Assembly (NCBI RefSeq): GCF_003473485.1
Contig: NC_053045.1
Span: 42,450,494-42,514,493, forward strand
Origin: Medicago truncatula
Lineage: Eukaryota; Streptophyta; Magnoliopsida; Fabales; Fabaceae
Direction of reading: 5' to 3'
Length of the DNA stretch: 64,000 nucleotides
Below the pieces are notes generated by a model, which searched no databases, was not told the DNA's origin, and saw only the letters and a program-made list of their open reading frames with translations. Within the stretch, counting starts at the first letter, position 1; the number at the start of each line of letters is the position of its first letter. This document shows, one piece after another, positions 1-10,887 of the stretch. The position numbers were made by a program, and so were the translations under genes.

Positions 1-1118
1 TCATTGTTTTTTTTATGGTCCTAGTAGAACTTTTAGATTGTTGTTTTCTCTCTAGCATTGTATCAATAATTTCTCATCATCGTTGTTCATGAATCCAACC
101 TCTATCAACTCCGAAAAGCCAAAAGAGACTACTAAGGTCGTCTAAATTAATTGGAGTAGAGAAACGTGAGAGCAGATTGCTAGACTTGAATAGAATGAGA
201 ATATATATATATATATCCGACTAACGTCTAGTTTGAATATGACCTTCAATGATCAATCAACTAAAATATAGTTTAGAACTCGATTCGACAGTTAACTCGT
301 TGAATTTGTCTCATGATAAAATGAAATGAAATGTCGAGTTATGTTTGACTAATAAGTGTATCATGATTCCTTGAATAACTCCCATAATCGACATAGACCC
401 AATCGTCGAGCCATGAACCAAAAAATTTATGGTTTTTGCCGAACTTCCACAACTGGTTCCTTTGAAACGCCGAGCCACAGTTGATTAAGAAGTGTGTAAT
501 CATTTCTTGTGAATAACCAGTAAACTCTCCATCTTTCGACGTAGACTCAATCAGTGTTTCAAGTTCATAACCAGTAAACTCTCCACCTTAGATATCCATT
601 TGAGGTCTATAAAACATGTTGGGATTGGTTGACGGAGGTAGAAACATGATGACCTTTTTTTTTTGGTCCAGCATGATGAGCTTTATTTGTGGTTACAAAA
701 ATTGAGAATTTTAAAAGTTAAGATGTTGATAATTTTGCATGAAATTCAACAGACTATTAAAAATTACACCTTCTAGTCACTATTATGATAAAAAAAAAAT
801 ACTTTTTAAGTTTATTGAATAAATGATGTATCTAGTATGACCAGAGGAAGTATGTTGATTGAGATTAATGCCATAAAATTGAGTGAATATATTGTCCAAT
901 GAAAACCAAAGAAAGGAGATTGTGAGGTTAAAATTATGAATGCAAAACTAAGAGCAAAGAAATTGAGTTTGTTCTTATAAATTATAATTTAAAAATCCCA
1001 TGAGGTCCAACATGTGTCAAAATATGTATAGAAAATTATCAAATTATTCAAAAACTTGGAAATCAAATTTTGATCAAAGTATGCTTTAACGTTTGCTAAA
1101 GGGGGCTAGGACATAATA
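1..1118. other. Intergenic, repeat-rich, no gene seen
   Basis: AT-rich DNA without a convincing reading frame. Bases 561-768 match, with divergence, the arm sequence at 2109-2319 and its inverted copy at 3359-3619, so this is a third, isolated copy of that arm. The phrase AACCAGTAAACTCTCCA occurs twice, near 527 and near 570. The rest shows nothing recognisable. Confidence 0.6.
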
Positions 1119-1399
1119 CTCCCTTCGTCTCAAATTATATGACGTTTTGAGCATTTCACACATATTAAGAAATGTAATTAATATTGTGGGGGAAAGAGAT
1201 ATTATGAGTTGTTTTACAAAATTATCCTTAATAAATGATATGAGAAAAATAAATGAAAGAATTGAAAAACGAAAGAGTAATAAATAGTTAAGAATATAAT
1301 AGGAAAAGTAACATTAATGTTTCATTGATATTCTAAAGTGACATACAATTTGGAACAAATATTTTTTCTAAAGTGACATACAATTTGGGACGGAGGAAG
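1119..1399. mobile_element. Stowaway-like MITE (Tc1/Mariner)
   Basis: The ends are inverted repeats of the type CTCCCTTCGTCTCAAATT and its complement (...TTTGGGACGGAGGAAG), and the element is bordered by TA on both sides (1117-1118 and 1400-1401), the TSD of Stowaway MITEs. It is about 280 bp with no coding capacity. The inside closely matches the truncated copy at about 7648-7795, so the two belong to one subfamily. Confidence 0.85.
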
Positions 1400-1723
1400 T
1401 AAGGAAAAAAAATTAAAGACCCATGATTTCAATGAATAAATTAGCACAAGAGCGAAAACATTTGAACTACTCTAAGTGGACTATCTTTAAAAAATAATTT
1501 AATATATTAAACTTATTTTTTTGACAAATTGTTACCTCGAAAAAATAATTTAATATATTAAAATTGCTAACAAAATTCTTACTTTGGAAACACATTTTAG
1601 GATACTCTCATTAATCAAAAAAAGTATCATCCTAAAACTGCTACCAAAAAAAGTATGTTGCTATCCTGCTTAAACAAATAAGACGTTGGATTTAGGCCAA
1701 ATATAAAAGGGTAATGATTTCAG

Positions 1724-1915
1724 CAACGAACGAATTCCATATTTATAAGAAGGCTTTGTATGCTTCCCATACCTTTGAACGATGTGGGACTTCCCTGTCC
1801 TGCTAAAACAACCCTCAGTTTGCAACTGAAGTCCAAATTTGTTGGAACTGAGACACAAGCAACTGATTTCATCAAACATGATCTCTTGTATGCTATTAAT
1901 TAATGTCCATTTTGT
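1724..1915 (-). repeat. Repeat block with snRNA-type promoter, copy 1
   Basis: Related to the blocks at 2641-3010 and 6225-6535. Read on the minus strand it has GTCCCACATCG (1780-1790), which fits the plant snRNA upstream sequence element (USE), then TATAAATA (1740-1747) after a gap of 32 bases. That spacing is the one known for Pol II-type plant snRNA promoters. No snRNA body is recognisable downstream. It could instead be part of a non-autonomous repeat. Confidence 0.5.
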
Positions 1916-2108
1916 GAATCAATTATTCTGGAATAATGTCGATCCTGCTGCTTGAATCAAGCTTGTTGCTTATACCACGAACTAATATGGAAACGGAGTG
2001 AAAAATAAACAAGGTAGCAGTTGAAGCTTGAACATCTTGAATTAGTGCAAGGTAGCAGTTTATTGATAAGGAGGAGAAGCCAATGATTCTATTATAAAGA
2101 TGTGTTTC

Positions 2109-2319
2109 ATGTTCATAACGAATAAACTATCCACCTTAGATATCAATTTAGGTCTATAAAACATGTTGGGGTTGGTTGGTTTACGGTAGAAATGCGATGA
2201 GCTCTACTGGTGGTTATAAAAATTGGAAATTTTAAGAATTTACATATTGATAATTTTACATAAAATGCAACAAAGATTATTAAAAATTATGTTGACGGAG
2301 TTTTCTTTTAGTTGAGAAG
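2109..2319 (+). repeat. Left arm of an inverted repeat (partner 3359-3619)
   Basis: This stretch is found inverted at 3359-3619; both run from ATGTTCATAACGAATAAAC inward to the sequence around GACGGAGTTTTC. The arms enclose about 1 kb. Long arms around a gene-like core suggest a Mutator-like element, but no clean TSD was found at the outer ends, so the class stays open. A third copy without a partner lies at 561-768. Confidence 0.65.
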
Positions 2320-2640
2320 ATATTGATTGAGAGATTAATGCCATAAAATTGAGTGAAATGCATTGTGAGATTGTGAGGTAAAAGTTATGAATGCAAAACC
2401 AAGAGCAAAGAAATAGAGAGTGTATTTTGGTACAAAACTGAGTTTGTTTTTTGTTCATTTTTTTGGTTCCAATTTCATATGCTTTTTGTTCATTTTGCCT
2501 TATATATGCATCTCTTTGTACACCATTGCACTTCAATATAAGTCTTGTGGGACCTAAATAGCATGTCCTTCTTTCATTTACTAATCACGTAACATAATAG
2601 GAGACGCATTAAAACATTAAACTAACATTTATGCCAACTA

Positions 2641-3010
2641 AACACTATTCTTCCCATTCTCCAAACTCTCTTAAATTAGAAAAATTCATATTAACAAGAG
2701 AATTTCATTAAATAAAAGATGGAGCTAGAGGAATTGGAAAGAATGGTATGTTGAGCACATTCATTTCAAACATTAAGCACATGGTAATTCAAGCAACGAA
2801 TTCCATATTTATAAGAAGGCTTTGCGTGCTTCCCTTACTTTTGAACGATGTGGGACTTCCCTGTGCTGCAAAAACAATACTCAGTTTGAAACCAAAGTCT
2901 AAATTTGTTTGGTGGAACTGAGACAAGCAGGTGAGCAACTGATTTCAAACACATCAAAATCTTCCCATGAATATGATCTCTTGTATGTTATTAATTAATG
3001 TCCATATATT
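2641..3010 (-). repeat. Repeat block with snRNA-type promoter, copy 2
   Basis: Matches 6225-6535 over most of its length, and 1724-1915 over the promoter part. On the minus strand the USE-like GTCCCACATCG lies at 2846-2856 and TATAAATA at 2806-2813, again 32 bases apart. Downstream the conserved sequence runs on through GAATTCGTTG and then diverges between copies. The sequence just upstream of the block (3061-3100) also matches 1925-1965, so copies 1 and 2 share a longer history. Confidence 0.5.
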
Positions 3011-3237
3011 ATAATTTTCTTTTCCATTTTGTCAATCAATTTTTTCTTCTACTTTATCTGGAATAATGTCGATCCTGCTGCTTGAGTCAAGCTTGTTACT
3101 TAGAATTAAAATGGAAATTCTTCAAGACACATCCCTGAATGTCACTTCAACTCTTCTTTCTTCTGATCATTTCAAACACCATAGAAGAAACTACAACCAT
3201 TCTTCTCTCATCTTCCCCTCCTCTTTACACTTCTTCA

Positions 3238-3471
3238 ATGGCTTCAACCAAAAAACTCATGTCTTCAATCCTTAAACCATCTGGTTCAACCCCAAAATCG
3301 TCGGATTTAACCCCTAAATCTGTCAATGAGAAGAGAGTAGAAGCTGGAAATGTCACATCTTCTCAACCAAAAGAAAACTCCGTCAACATAATTTTTAATG
3401 GTCTTTGTTGCATTTTATGTAAAATTATCAACATCCTAATTCTTAAAATTATCAATCTTGGTAACCACTAG
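3238..3471 (+). pseudogene. Short gene-like fragment of unknown family
   Basis: A reading frame begins MASTKKLMSSILKPSGST and continues with Ser, Pro and Lys-rich sequence, after a CT-rich leader (about 3140-3235) typical of plant 5' UTRs. After about 47 codons it runs into the right arm of the surrounding inverted repeat, so its carboxyl end is repeat-derived. It looks like the 5' end of a host gene carried inside a transposon. I do not recognise the family. A chance ORF cannot be ruled out. Confidence 0.3.
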
Positions 3472-3619
3472 TAAAGCTCATCGCGTTTCTACCGTAAACC
3501 AACCAACCCCATAACCACTAGTAAAGCTCATCGCGTTTCTACCGTAAATCAACCAACCCCAACATGTTTTATAGACCTAAATGGATATCTAAGATAGATA
3601 GTTTATTCGTTATGAACAT
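3359..3619 (-). repeat. Right arm of the inverted repeat, with internal tandem duplication
   Basis: Inverted partner of 2109-2319. It is longer because a 50-bp unit, beginning TAACCACTAGTAAAGC, is present twice (3462-3511 and 3512-3561) with a single base change. The near identity of the two units says this duplication is younger than the divergence of the arms. Confidence 0.65.
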
Positions 3620-3822
3620 AGGTCTATGTCATAATGTCAAATTCCACAATTTTAGAATCAAATTGGTCAAACTATTATATTTGAAGAGAGAGAAATTTAA
3701 GATGTTCCGTTTTTAAGAAAAAAACCTTATTGGTCAAACTATTATCCTTGAAGAGGGAGAAATTAAAGATGTTCTGTTTTTCTTGAAGAGGTTTGTGGTG
3801 GAAGATTCTTAGATCATCCTAA

Positions 3823-4625
3823 GGCTCTGTTTGGATTGATGGAACGTAACGGAACGGAGCGGAGCGGAATGGAACGGAACGGAATGGAGTAGGGAGTCTA
3901 TTCCATTGTTTGAGTATTTTATGATGGAGCGGAACAAATTTACCTTTCCATTGTTTGGAAAATTAACGAAATGGAATGTGTTACAGCTTCTTATTCCAAT
4001 TTTACCCTTGTATTAAAATAATTACAAAATATACAGTTATGATAAAAAAAAATTGAAATCTTACGTTTTCTTGACTGTATTAGAGTATAATCTTACATTT
4101 TCTAAACTGTATTAGGGTATAGTAGGACGAAATGAAAAAAGCTTTCTAATATTAATAAAAGGTATTAAAATAAAAAGTGCAACAATTTTTATTTATTTCT
4201 ATAAAACAAAAGGGACGCAAGTTATTGAACTGTGACAGTTACGATGATTAAAAAAAAATGGTAGAAGAGGCCATTGTGATAATTTCTGTGAACCAACACA
4301 CTGCATGCATATTTCGAAGAAAAAGAATAGAATAGGTGAAGTGAAGAAGACTCGAAATAATAGAATTTAGAAGATATAATTAAGATAGAGAAGGCAGGAT
4401 ATATTTGTAATTAGTATTGGAAAATAAATTAATTGATGATTCCATTCCATTCCATCCAAATTGGAGGGTAAGCAAAATGAGAGTAAGTGATGGAATGTGA
4501 TGGAATACATTCCATTGAGTTCCATTTCATCCCATCCTTTTAATTACTATCCAAACAATGGAATTTTAATTTATTCCATTCCATCCCATTCCATCCCATT
4601 GCATTCCATCAATCCAAACATAGCC
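3823..4625. mobile_element. Tourist-like MITE (PIF/Harbinger)
   Basis: It opens GGCTCTGTTTGGATTGATGG and closes with the matching inverted end ...CCATCAATCCAAACATAGCC. The 3-bp TSD TAA is intact at 3820-3822 and 4626-4628, the hallmark of PIF/Harbinger elements. At 803 bp it is long for a MITE. Simple repeats of GGAACGGAGC type near the left end and CCATTCCATCC near the right end extend the palindrome. No transposase is seen. Confidence 0.85.
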
Positions 4626-4629
4626 TAAG

Positions 4630-5760
4630 TCTTTTATGATAGAAACTTATGGTCTTGAATTTTCTTTGATAATTCTCCAATCAATATCATTAATGAATGA
4701 CTTAATGAATAATTTATTCCTGGATTGGTATCTCTTCAAAGTTGATTCTTATCATTTTGATGAAGTAATGAGAATAATTTCAAGTGTAATAATCATCTTC
4801 ATCATGAGAATATTCTTTCATCAAAGTTGATAATGTTCTCATCTATATGAGAAGACAATATCTTCTTGGTCATTAACTCTGAATTATTTTGACGATGCAA
4901 TTATTCTCATAATTCATCTCGGTGATTGTACACGGTGTTTTTACTGCATTGCGTATCTTTGAGATGTTTTAGTTTAGGCATGCATGTAGTCACAAAGTTA
5001 AAATCAATCATTCTCTTGAATGAAACTTTTATGCCTTTTTCTTAAACTCTTTTAGAAACTATTTGAAGATCAATCTTGAATTTTCATATCTTGTAGATAC
5101 TCAAGATATGTAACAAAACTCAATCTGTGTTCTGTCACATGATTGTAAAAGTGATCTTGTGTACCTTTCAACTATTAACCTTCTCTTCCTTGAATTTTTA
5201 TGGCTTTGTTGAAAATCATGTGGTGACGAGGATGAATCAATTAATCATAAAAATCATCTTCTTGTAACCCATTTGTATCACTTTCATCTTAGTGGATTGG
5301 AGGGCTGCTCTCTCCCCCAGAGTAAGTCATGTTGGACCGAACTAGGTTACCATCTTGGTGTGTTTGTTTTCTTTCTTTCATTGCTTGTTTTATTGCTTTG
5401 ATTATGCTTGTGTTGATGCTTTACACTTAGTTTTGGGACTGTTTGTTGTTGTTGTTGCTTGAGGCTATTTTGTCCATTGATTACCGCTACCTTTGCTCCA
5501 CACATCTTTGTTTTCATTGGTGTGATTTTGACCGAATTCACAACAGTACTCTTCTATTGAGTATATTTATGCACTTGTAAGAGACTTCTTTCTTGTCTAC
5601 TTCTGCGAAAAGACTTAAGCGCAAACATCAGTATATCACCTTTCATAAAACTTTAGCGTTTATTCCATAAGGTTTGTTATCATTAAAATATTTATCAAAA
5701 AGATTTTTGTTTCAACAGACCCGTTCTAATAAGGTTTATTGTCTACTGAAAGCCTTGATT
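4630..5760. mobile_element. Possible LTR-retrotransposon remnant (fossil)
   Basis: The stretch about 5280-5400, with the GGACCGAACTAGGTTACC type sequence after a C-rich run, resembles the end of a legume LTR; the following leader-like DNA runs to about 5760. No second LTR, clear primer-binding site or coding domain is visible. It is at best a broken, old piece. Family undecided. Confidence 0.3.
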
Positions 5761-6037
5761 TCACTAAGAGCGAAAACATTTAAACTATTTAGGATCTATT
5801 TGGCAAGATATTTTTATGAGTTTATAACTTATAGTTTATATCTTATAAGTTTATTTAACAAAAATAGACTTTGCATGACATTTTTTGAGTTTATAATTAT
5901 AGTTTGTCTTTATAAGTATATTTAACTAGAATAGACTCCTTTGATAACCGTCAGTTTCTCAACAAGTAGCATATAATATAGGCAAATTCTATAACATAAC
6001 ATATTTTATCTCACTTACTTTAACTCTGTAATTTTAA

Positions 6038-6038
<1 letters not shown>

Positions 6039-6108
<70 letters not shown>
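6039..6108. repeat. (TA)n microsatellite
   Basis: About 35 uninterrupted TA units in an AT-rich intergenic stretch. Confidence 0.95.
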
Positions 6109-6111
<3 letters not shown>

Positions 6112-6224
6112 ACGTAGTTTCATCTAAAGTTCAATTAAGCTAAATTTACCAACCACTACATTATAAGCTATTTTTTGAATTAATACAAAAATTATAATTT
6201 TAAATCACCTAACACAATAGAACA

Positions 6225-6535
6225 TTATTCTTCCCATTCGCCAAACTCCTTTTAGTTAAACAAAATTCAAATTTACAAGTGAATCTTATTAAGCAAAAGA
6301 GGAGAACAACGATATGGAAGAACAACGAATTCGATATTTATAAAAAGGCTTTGCGTGCTTCCCATACTTTTGAACGATGTGGGACTTGCCTGTGCTGCAA
6401 AAACAACACCCAGATTGAAACTAACTCTAAATTTGTTGGAATTGAGACAAGCAACTGATTTCAAACACATCAAAATCTTCCCATCAATATGATCTCTTGT
6501 ATGCTATTAATTAATGTCCATAAATTATAAATTAA
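6225..6535 (-). repeat. Repeat block with snRNA-type promoter, copy 3
   Basis: On the minus strand the USE-like GTCCCACATCG is at 6375-6385 and TATAAATA at 6335-6342, with the same 32-base gap as in the copies at 1724 and 2641. It matches 2641-3010 both upstream and downstream of the promoter motifs, so the repeat unit is at least 300 bp. No snRNA or snoRNA body is recognised. Confidence 0.5.
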
Positions 6536-6820
6536 AATAGGTATATTTTTAATCTTCATTATTTTTTATTTTAAAATTAAAATAACACAAAAAAGAAAGA
6601 CAGGAAATTCGATTTCACACCATCATGCTTAATGTGCAATACTGATATATAAACCCTATACATTCTCTTAGATTCCTATCAAAAGGGTAACTAAGAGTAA
6701 AGGATTGAGAATGTGGGAAATGACATAATGACACTGACTTCAACAACACAATAAGAATATGTTTCAATGCTTATACTTTTTTTTTAGGGCAATCTTGCTT
6801 AAGTTATACTTAGTTACAAC

Positions 6821-7270
6821 ATGTTGGAGGCTAGAATATTACTCAAGCTGCCTAAGAGAGTAGACCTTGAAGATGAATCAATAGTAAGTGAATTTGCAAA
6901 CTTGGTCTCTTCCTTATCATATGCAGTAAGCATTACGTTCCCTCACGCTTCATTAGATTTTCAACCATTTATTAAAAACATTCTTAACTTATGCTCAAAA
7001 TTTGATGCCAGAAATCTTGTGTTGCAAGCCCTATGCACTTTGGCATCTGTGTTAGAGAATGGAAACCTATATGCCAGAAAGGAGTGGTATCAATCCTCTT
7101 GGAATCATTCTTAGCCTTTGTTTGGTTCTGCAGCAGCAGCAATCAAAATCGCGGTATAAAACCATTTCATATGCAGCCGAGGAATCTTCTAAGTTTTTTC
7201 ATAAATGAAGTGTGTGAGGTCTCAGATTTGAACTCAAAGAACAAACAACCAAAGAATCTTCTCAGTTGAA
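6821..7270 (+). pseudogene. Decayed fragment of a helical-repeat-like host gene
   Basis: A 97-codon open frame starts MLEARILLKLPKRVDLEDE and reads on as Leu- and Ala-rich helices (about residues 10-80), suggestive of ARM/HEAT-type repeats. At about 7060-7080 the sense continues in another frame, with the GVVSILLESFLAFV type sequence typical of such repeats, implying a frameshift. No further exons are recognisable. The family is a guess from composition only; it could also be a chance frame. Confidence 0.3.
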
Positions 7271-7647
7271 TTCCTTGTTTATCAGCACAGCTTCAACGAG
7301 TTTAGCTTACCAATCAAAGGATGGAATGTGAAACGCCTTCGTGATCAAATGTGTGACTGCATAAATCTTTTTCCAAACGGCTGTTTGCTATCTAAATCAT
7401 TGGCACTACGAATGGAATCCCAATCAAGACACTAAACCCGTTCTTCTTTCCTACTACTTCTTTTTTATTCCTCTCCTCTCATTTTTAAATATTGTTTTGC
7501 AAGTTCCTTCTCACAAAAATAGTTGTGCATTGAAACAAATTTTAGCTATCCGCTTTTTTTAGTGTTAACAATAGTATCTATTTGTTTTCTTCAAAAAAAA
7601 AAAAAAACAATAGTATCTATTTGTTGTGTTATATATAATACTCTCAT

Positions 7648-7795
7648 ATCAATTCTTTCATTTATCTTTCCCATATCATTTATTAAAGATAATTTTGTAA
7701 AACAACTCATAATATCTCTTTCCCATATAATATTAATTACATTTCTTAATATATGTGAAATGCCCAAAACGTCATACAATTTGAGACGGAGGGAG
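7648..7795. mobile_element. Truncated Stowaway-like MITE
   Basis: The right end TTTGAGACGGAGGGAG is followed by TA (7796-7797). The inside matches the element at 1119-1399 in opposite orientation. The other terminus is missing: beyond about 7648 the match stops. Next to the break CAATAGTATCTATTTGTT occurs twice, on either side of an A run (7569-7586 and 7607-7624), which looks like a repair scar. Confidence 0.7.
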
Positions 7796-7799
7796 TAAT

Positions 7800-8760
7800 C
7801 AATAATCATGTTGGCAGAAATAATCTACTTATTAAACAAGCACACAACAGTTATTCTCTCCCTTCTCTTCGACAAAGGCTACATGCAATTTCTTCACCAG
7901 ATTTCCTAAGCTACCATGTACACCAAATGGACTTGGAGGAATGATATCAAATTCCCCTCAAGTCAATTTAGCCCCAATTCTCTATACCGACACCTTCACC
8001 CACACAAAATAAAGTTCCCTGCCTTTCATTCAGTGATCCACTAGCACATCTACATGTGGAAGCTGGGTGCCTGTGGAATAGATTCATTCTGATTCCAAGT
8101 GATCACCACCACCCTCCAAAAGTATCATCTCAAGGCTTCATTTTCACAACTAGCATACACAAGCCGCTCATGTTTTTTTAACATTGAACCATAGATCTTT
8201 GATATGGTTTTTATAACATTCCATAGATCTTTGACTTACTACTCAAATTCATAGCAGTATCAATACAAATTAAAAAGTCGTTTTTACTGTGAAAGCGTGC
8301 AACACTTGCATTATCAAACCATTGGTCTCGTACATTTCACCTAATACTAGCATTTATTTCATGAAAATATGTTATATGTTACAAAGTAATTGTCACTTTA
8401 GAGAATGATACAAAAAGTAGTAGCTTGGTCCCTTCACTAGATATTTGAAGGACCAAACTAGCATCCAAAAGTCCTATGTCTTGACCTCGGAGGAAAAATG
8501 CAACGCGGTGTTGGCCGATCCACTCCAAATAGAAAATGGGACAGGAACCACCTCAAAAGTCATTAGTAATAGCAGCCAATAACAATCACAAGGCTTATGT
8601 TAACAACAACAAAAGAAAAAAGAAAACATTCAAAGGGTTTGATACAGAAGCCATCAACATAAAAAAATTAGAAAACAATGCAGAAACTTAAATTGCAAAC
8701 AAACAATAAGTTATTTGGCACAAAAGGTGACTTAATGGAAAAAAAGAAAATAAACTCCAA
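7800..8760. other. Intergenic, nothing recognised
   Basis: No gene, tRNA or clear transposon end was found here. The sequence is moderately AT-rich and non-repetitive within the window. Confidence 0.5.
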
Positions 8761-8770
8761 ACAATAGCAA

Positions 8771-8968
8771 ATATTTACTTATCTCCTCTAGAACCCAAAC
8801 AAAGAACACCACGTACAAATTAACCAAAAAAACTTCGAAGATATTTACTTATCTCCTCTAGAACCCAAACAAAGAACACCACGTACAAATTAACCAAAAA
8901 AACTTCGAAGATATTTACTTATCTCCTCTAGAACCCAAACAAAGAACACCACGTACAAATTAACCACA
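8771..8968. repeat. 70-bp tandem repeat, 2.8 copies
   Basis: A 70-bp unit starting ATATTTACTTATCTCCTCTA occurs at 8771-8840, 8841-8910 and, cut short, 8911-8968. The units are almost identical, so the amplification is recent. The units abut directly with no spacers, so this is not a CRISPR-like array. It lies about 1.9 kb beyond the 3' end of the UBA2C-like gene. Confidence 0.95.
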
Positions 8969-9465
8969 AAAAAATACCACGTAAACAAGTGCAGCACAGT
9001 GCAAGAACAACCAAAACATTCCCTTATGGTTTCATCTTCATATCCTACTTTTAGCTCAAGATACACATACATAACCTACTTTTAGCTCAAGAGAGACATA
9101 CATAATTAATATTTGTTAATTTGCTCTATCCCTTATCTTGCTTTCCTGTCTCACAAGCTTCATCAATCATAAATCAAATACTTCTATTGTTATACTAATG
9201 ACTTATTAACAACTTGATGTGTGTTGACAAAGCTCGCTCGCGCATTAAACAAGCCAAATAAAAATTATAAGTATCATGAACTGTGGATTTCACAAAACAT
9301 TCTCTTTGATTTTTCCCTATATTGAAAAATTGTTTTCTGAGATAATGAAGTATTTTTAGAAAATCATCAGTATATGATTATGCATAGTAAAAATTAAGGA
9401 TTTACGCACACAAAAAAATGGCATTGCAATCGGCATATCAAGTTTGAACTTTGATTCCCACAACA

Positions 9466-9817
9466 AACAAGGCTGACAATCATCAAAAGAGGTGTTTACA
9501 CAAGACTTGACTAAACTGAATTATATTACAAGACATGATGCAAAATTAGTTTCTAATCAAATCAGAAGGATATTTCAGAAAAAATAGACATAACACAAGC
9601 CCACCATTATATGCATATGCCAGCAAATAACAAGGTAAAAAGAACGAACAAGGCTGACAATCATCAAAGGAGGTGTTTAGACAAGACCTGACTAAACTGA
9701 ATTATTATAAGACTTGATGTGAAATTAGTTTCAAATCAAATCAGAAGGATATTTCAGAAAAAATAGACATGACACAAGCCCGCCATTATAAACATATACT
9801 AGCAAATAACGAGGCAA
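9466..9817. repeat. Tandem duplication of a ~180-bp segment
   Basis: The segment starting AACAAGGCTGACAATCATCA at 9466 recurs at 9647 with scattered substitutions and small indels, through to about 9817. It is older than the 70-bp array nearby, judged by the larger number of differences. No coding sense was found. Confidence 0.9.
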
Positions 9818-10887
9818 AAATATAAAACATCAAAAATAAATTGAGGTATCACCAATAATAACCATGAATAGTACATAGAAGTACATAGAAGCACATAGAA
9901 GCATAGACAACGATAACACGTTTCAAATTCAATGTATTGCACCTTGCACTTTGATCAAGAAGTTGGCAACAAAGCTAGTTTAGGAAGGAAAAAACTCCAA
10001 ATAAAAAATTCCACAAAAATTCTACATAAATACTACATTAAAAAACTACTCCAAGTTATGTAAGCTTTAACTAGCACCTAGAGCAAATAGGATCATAACA
10101 CATAGAAGCAGATGTAGTGAAGCAGCAACAAATTACAGCAGTCCATGTAACCAGGACCAAAAATTTCATTCTCTGCATGCACGAAATCAGCACAACCATT
10201 TAAAGCACTAGCGCCCAAGAAGCCATCACAAAGCTGAACGAAACACCTATTCAAAACTCAAACCAACAATTAACATTTGAAAAACAAATTGAACTGTCAA
10301 AAGTTATCACTATCACTTGAAAAATAAAGACACTCAACAAATACATATATGATTAATCGTTATTCAACGACATATTCAACAGCGAAAACTTGCAAGAAAA
10401 CAGTTTTGCACATATATTAAACCCAATTTTTATTATACATCATCTTTAATAGCAAAAACTTGCAACAAAACAGTTTTTGAATAAATGTATTGAACCCAAT
10501 TCAAACCCACCAAGGCACCAAAAGATTTAGCAAAAAAGTTAATGGGTAAGATGCAGGAGCCATTAAATAATAGGCTCTTGCATCTTACAAAAACCCACAA
10601 CAAACTTCACTTGTTTAAAAACCCATCAACTTGCAAGTTTCAGCTAATAGTAAGACACCCACACACATGTAATGATTGATAGTAGCATAGACTACTCCCA
10701 AATCAATAATGCTTTCACTTGAAAAGGGAATACAAACTATTGAAAACTTTCAACAAATCATTAACTAATAAGTGAACCTAAATCTATTTCTCCATTGAAA
10801 TCTGAATTCAAGTAAGAAACTACAACATTACAACCAAAACAATAGTGCCTACAAAACAAAAATTGAAAATCAAACACAAAAATTACC
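9818..10887 (-). other. 3' flank of the UBA2C-like gene, possible UTR with introns
   Basis: No other gene is seen. Read on the minus strand, the stop codon of the upstream gene is at once followed by G/GTAATT, a good 5' splice site, and T-rich acceptor-like sites follow. UBA2-type genes are known for spliced 3' UTRs, so part of this stretch is probably transcribed. Exact exons cannot be fixed from sequence alone. Confidence 0.35.

Noticed and set aside
6821-7110. Functional ARM-repeat gene
   Set aside because: Sense switches frame after about 80 codons and no further exon is found; kept only as a low-confidence pseudogene.
8771-8968. CRISPR-like array
   Set aside because: Units are contiguous without unique spacers, and the DNA is plant nuclear.
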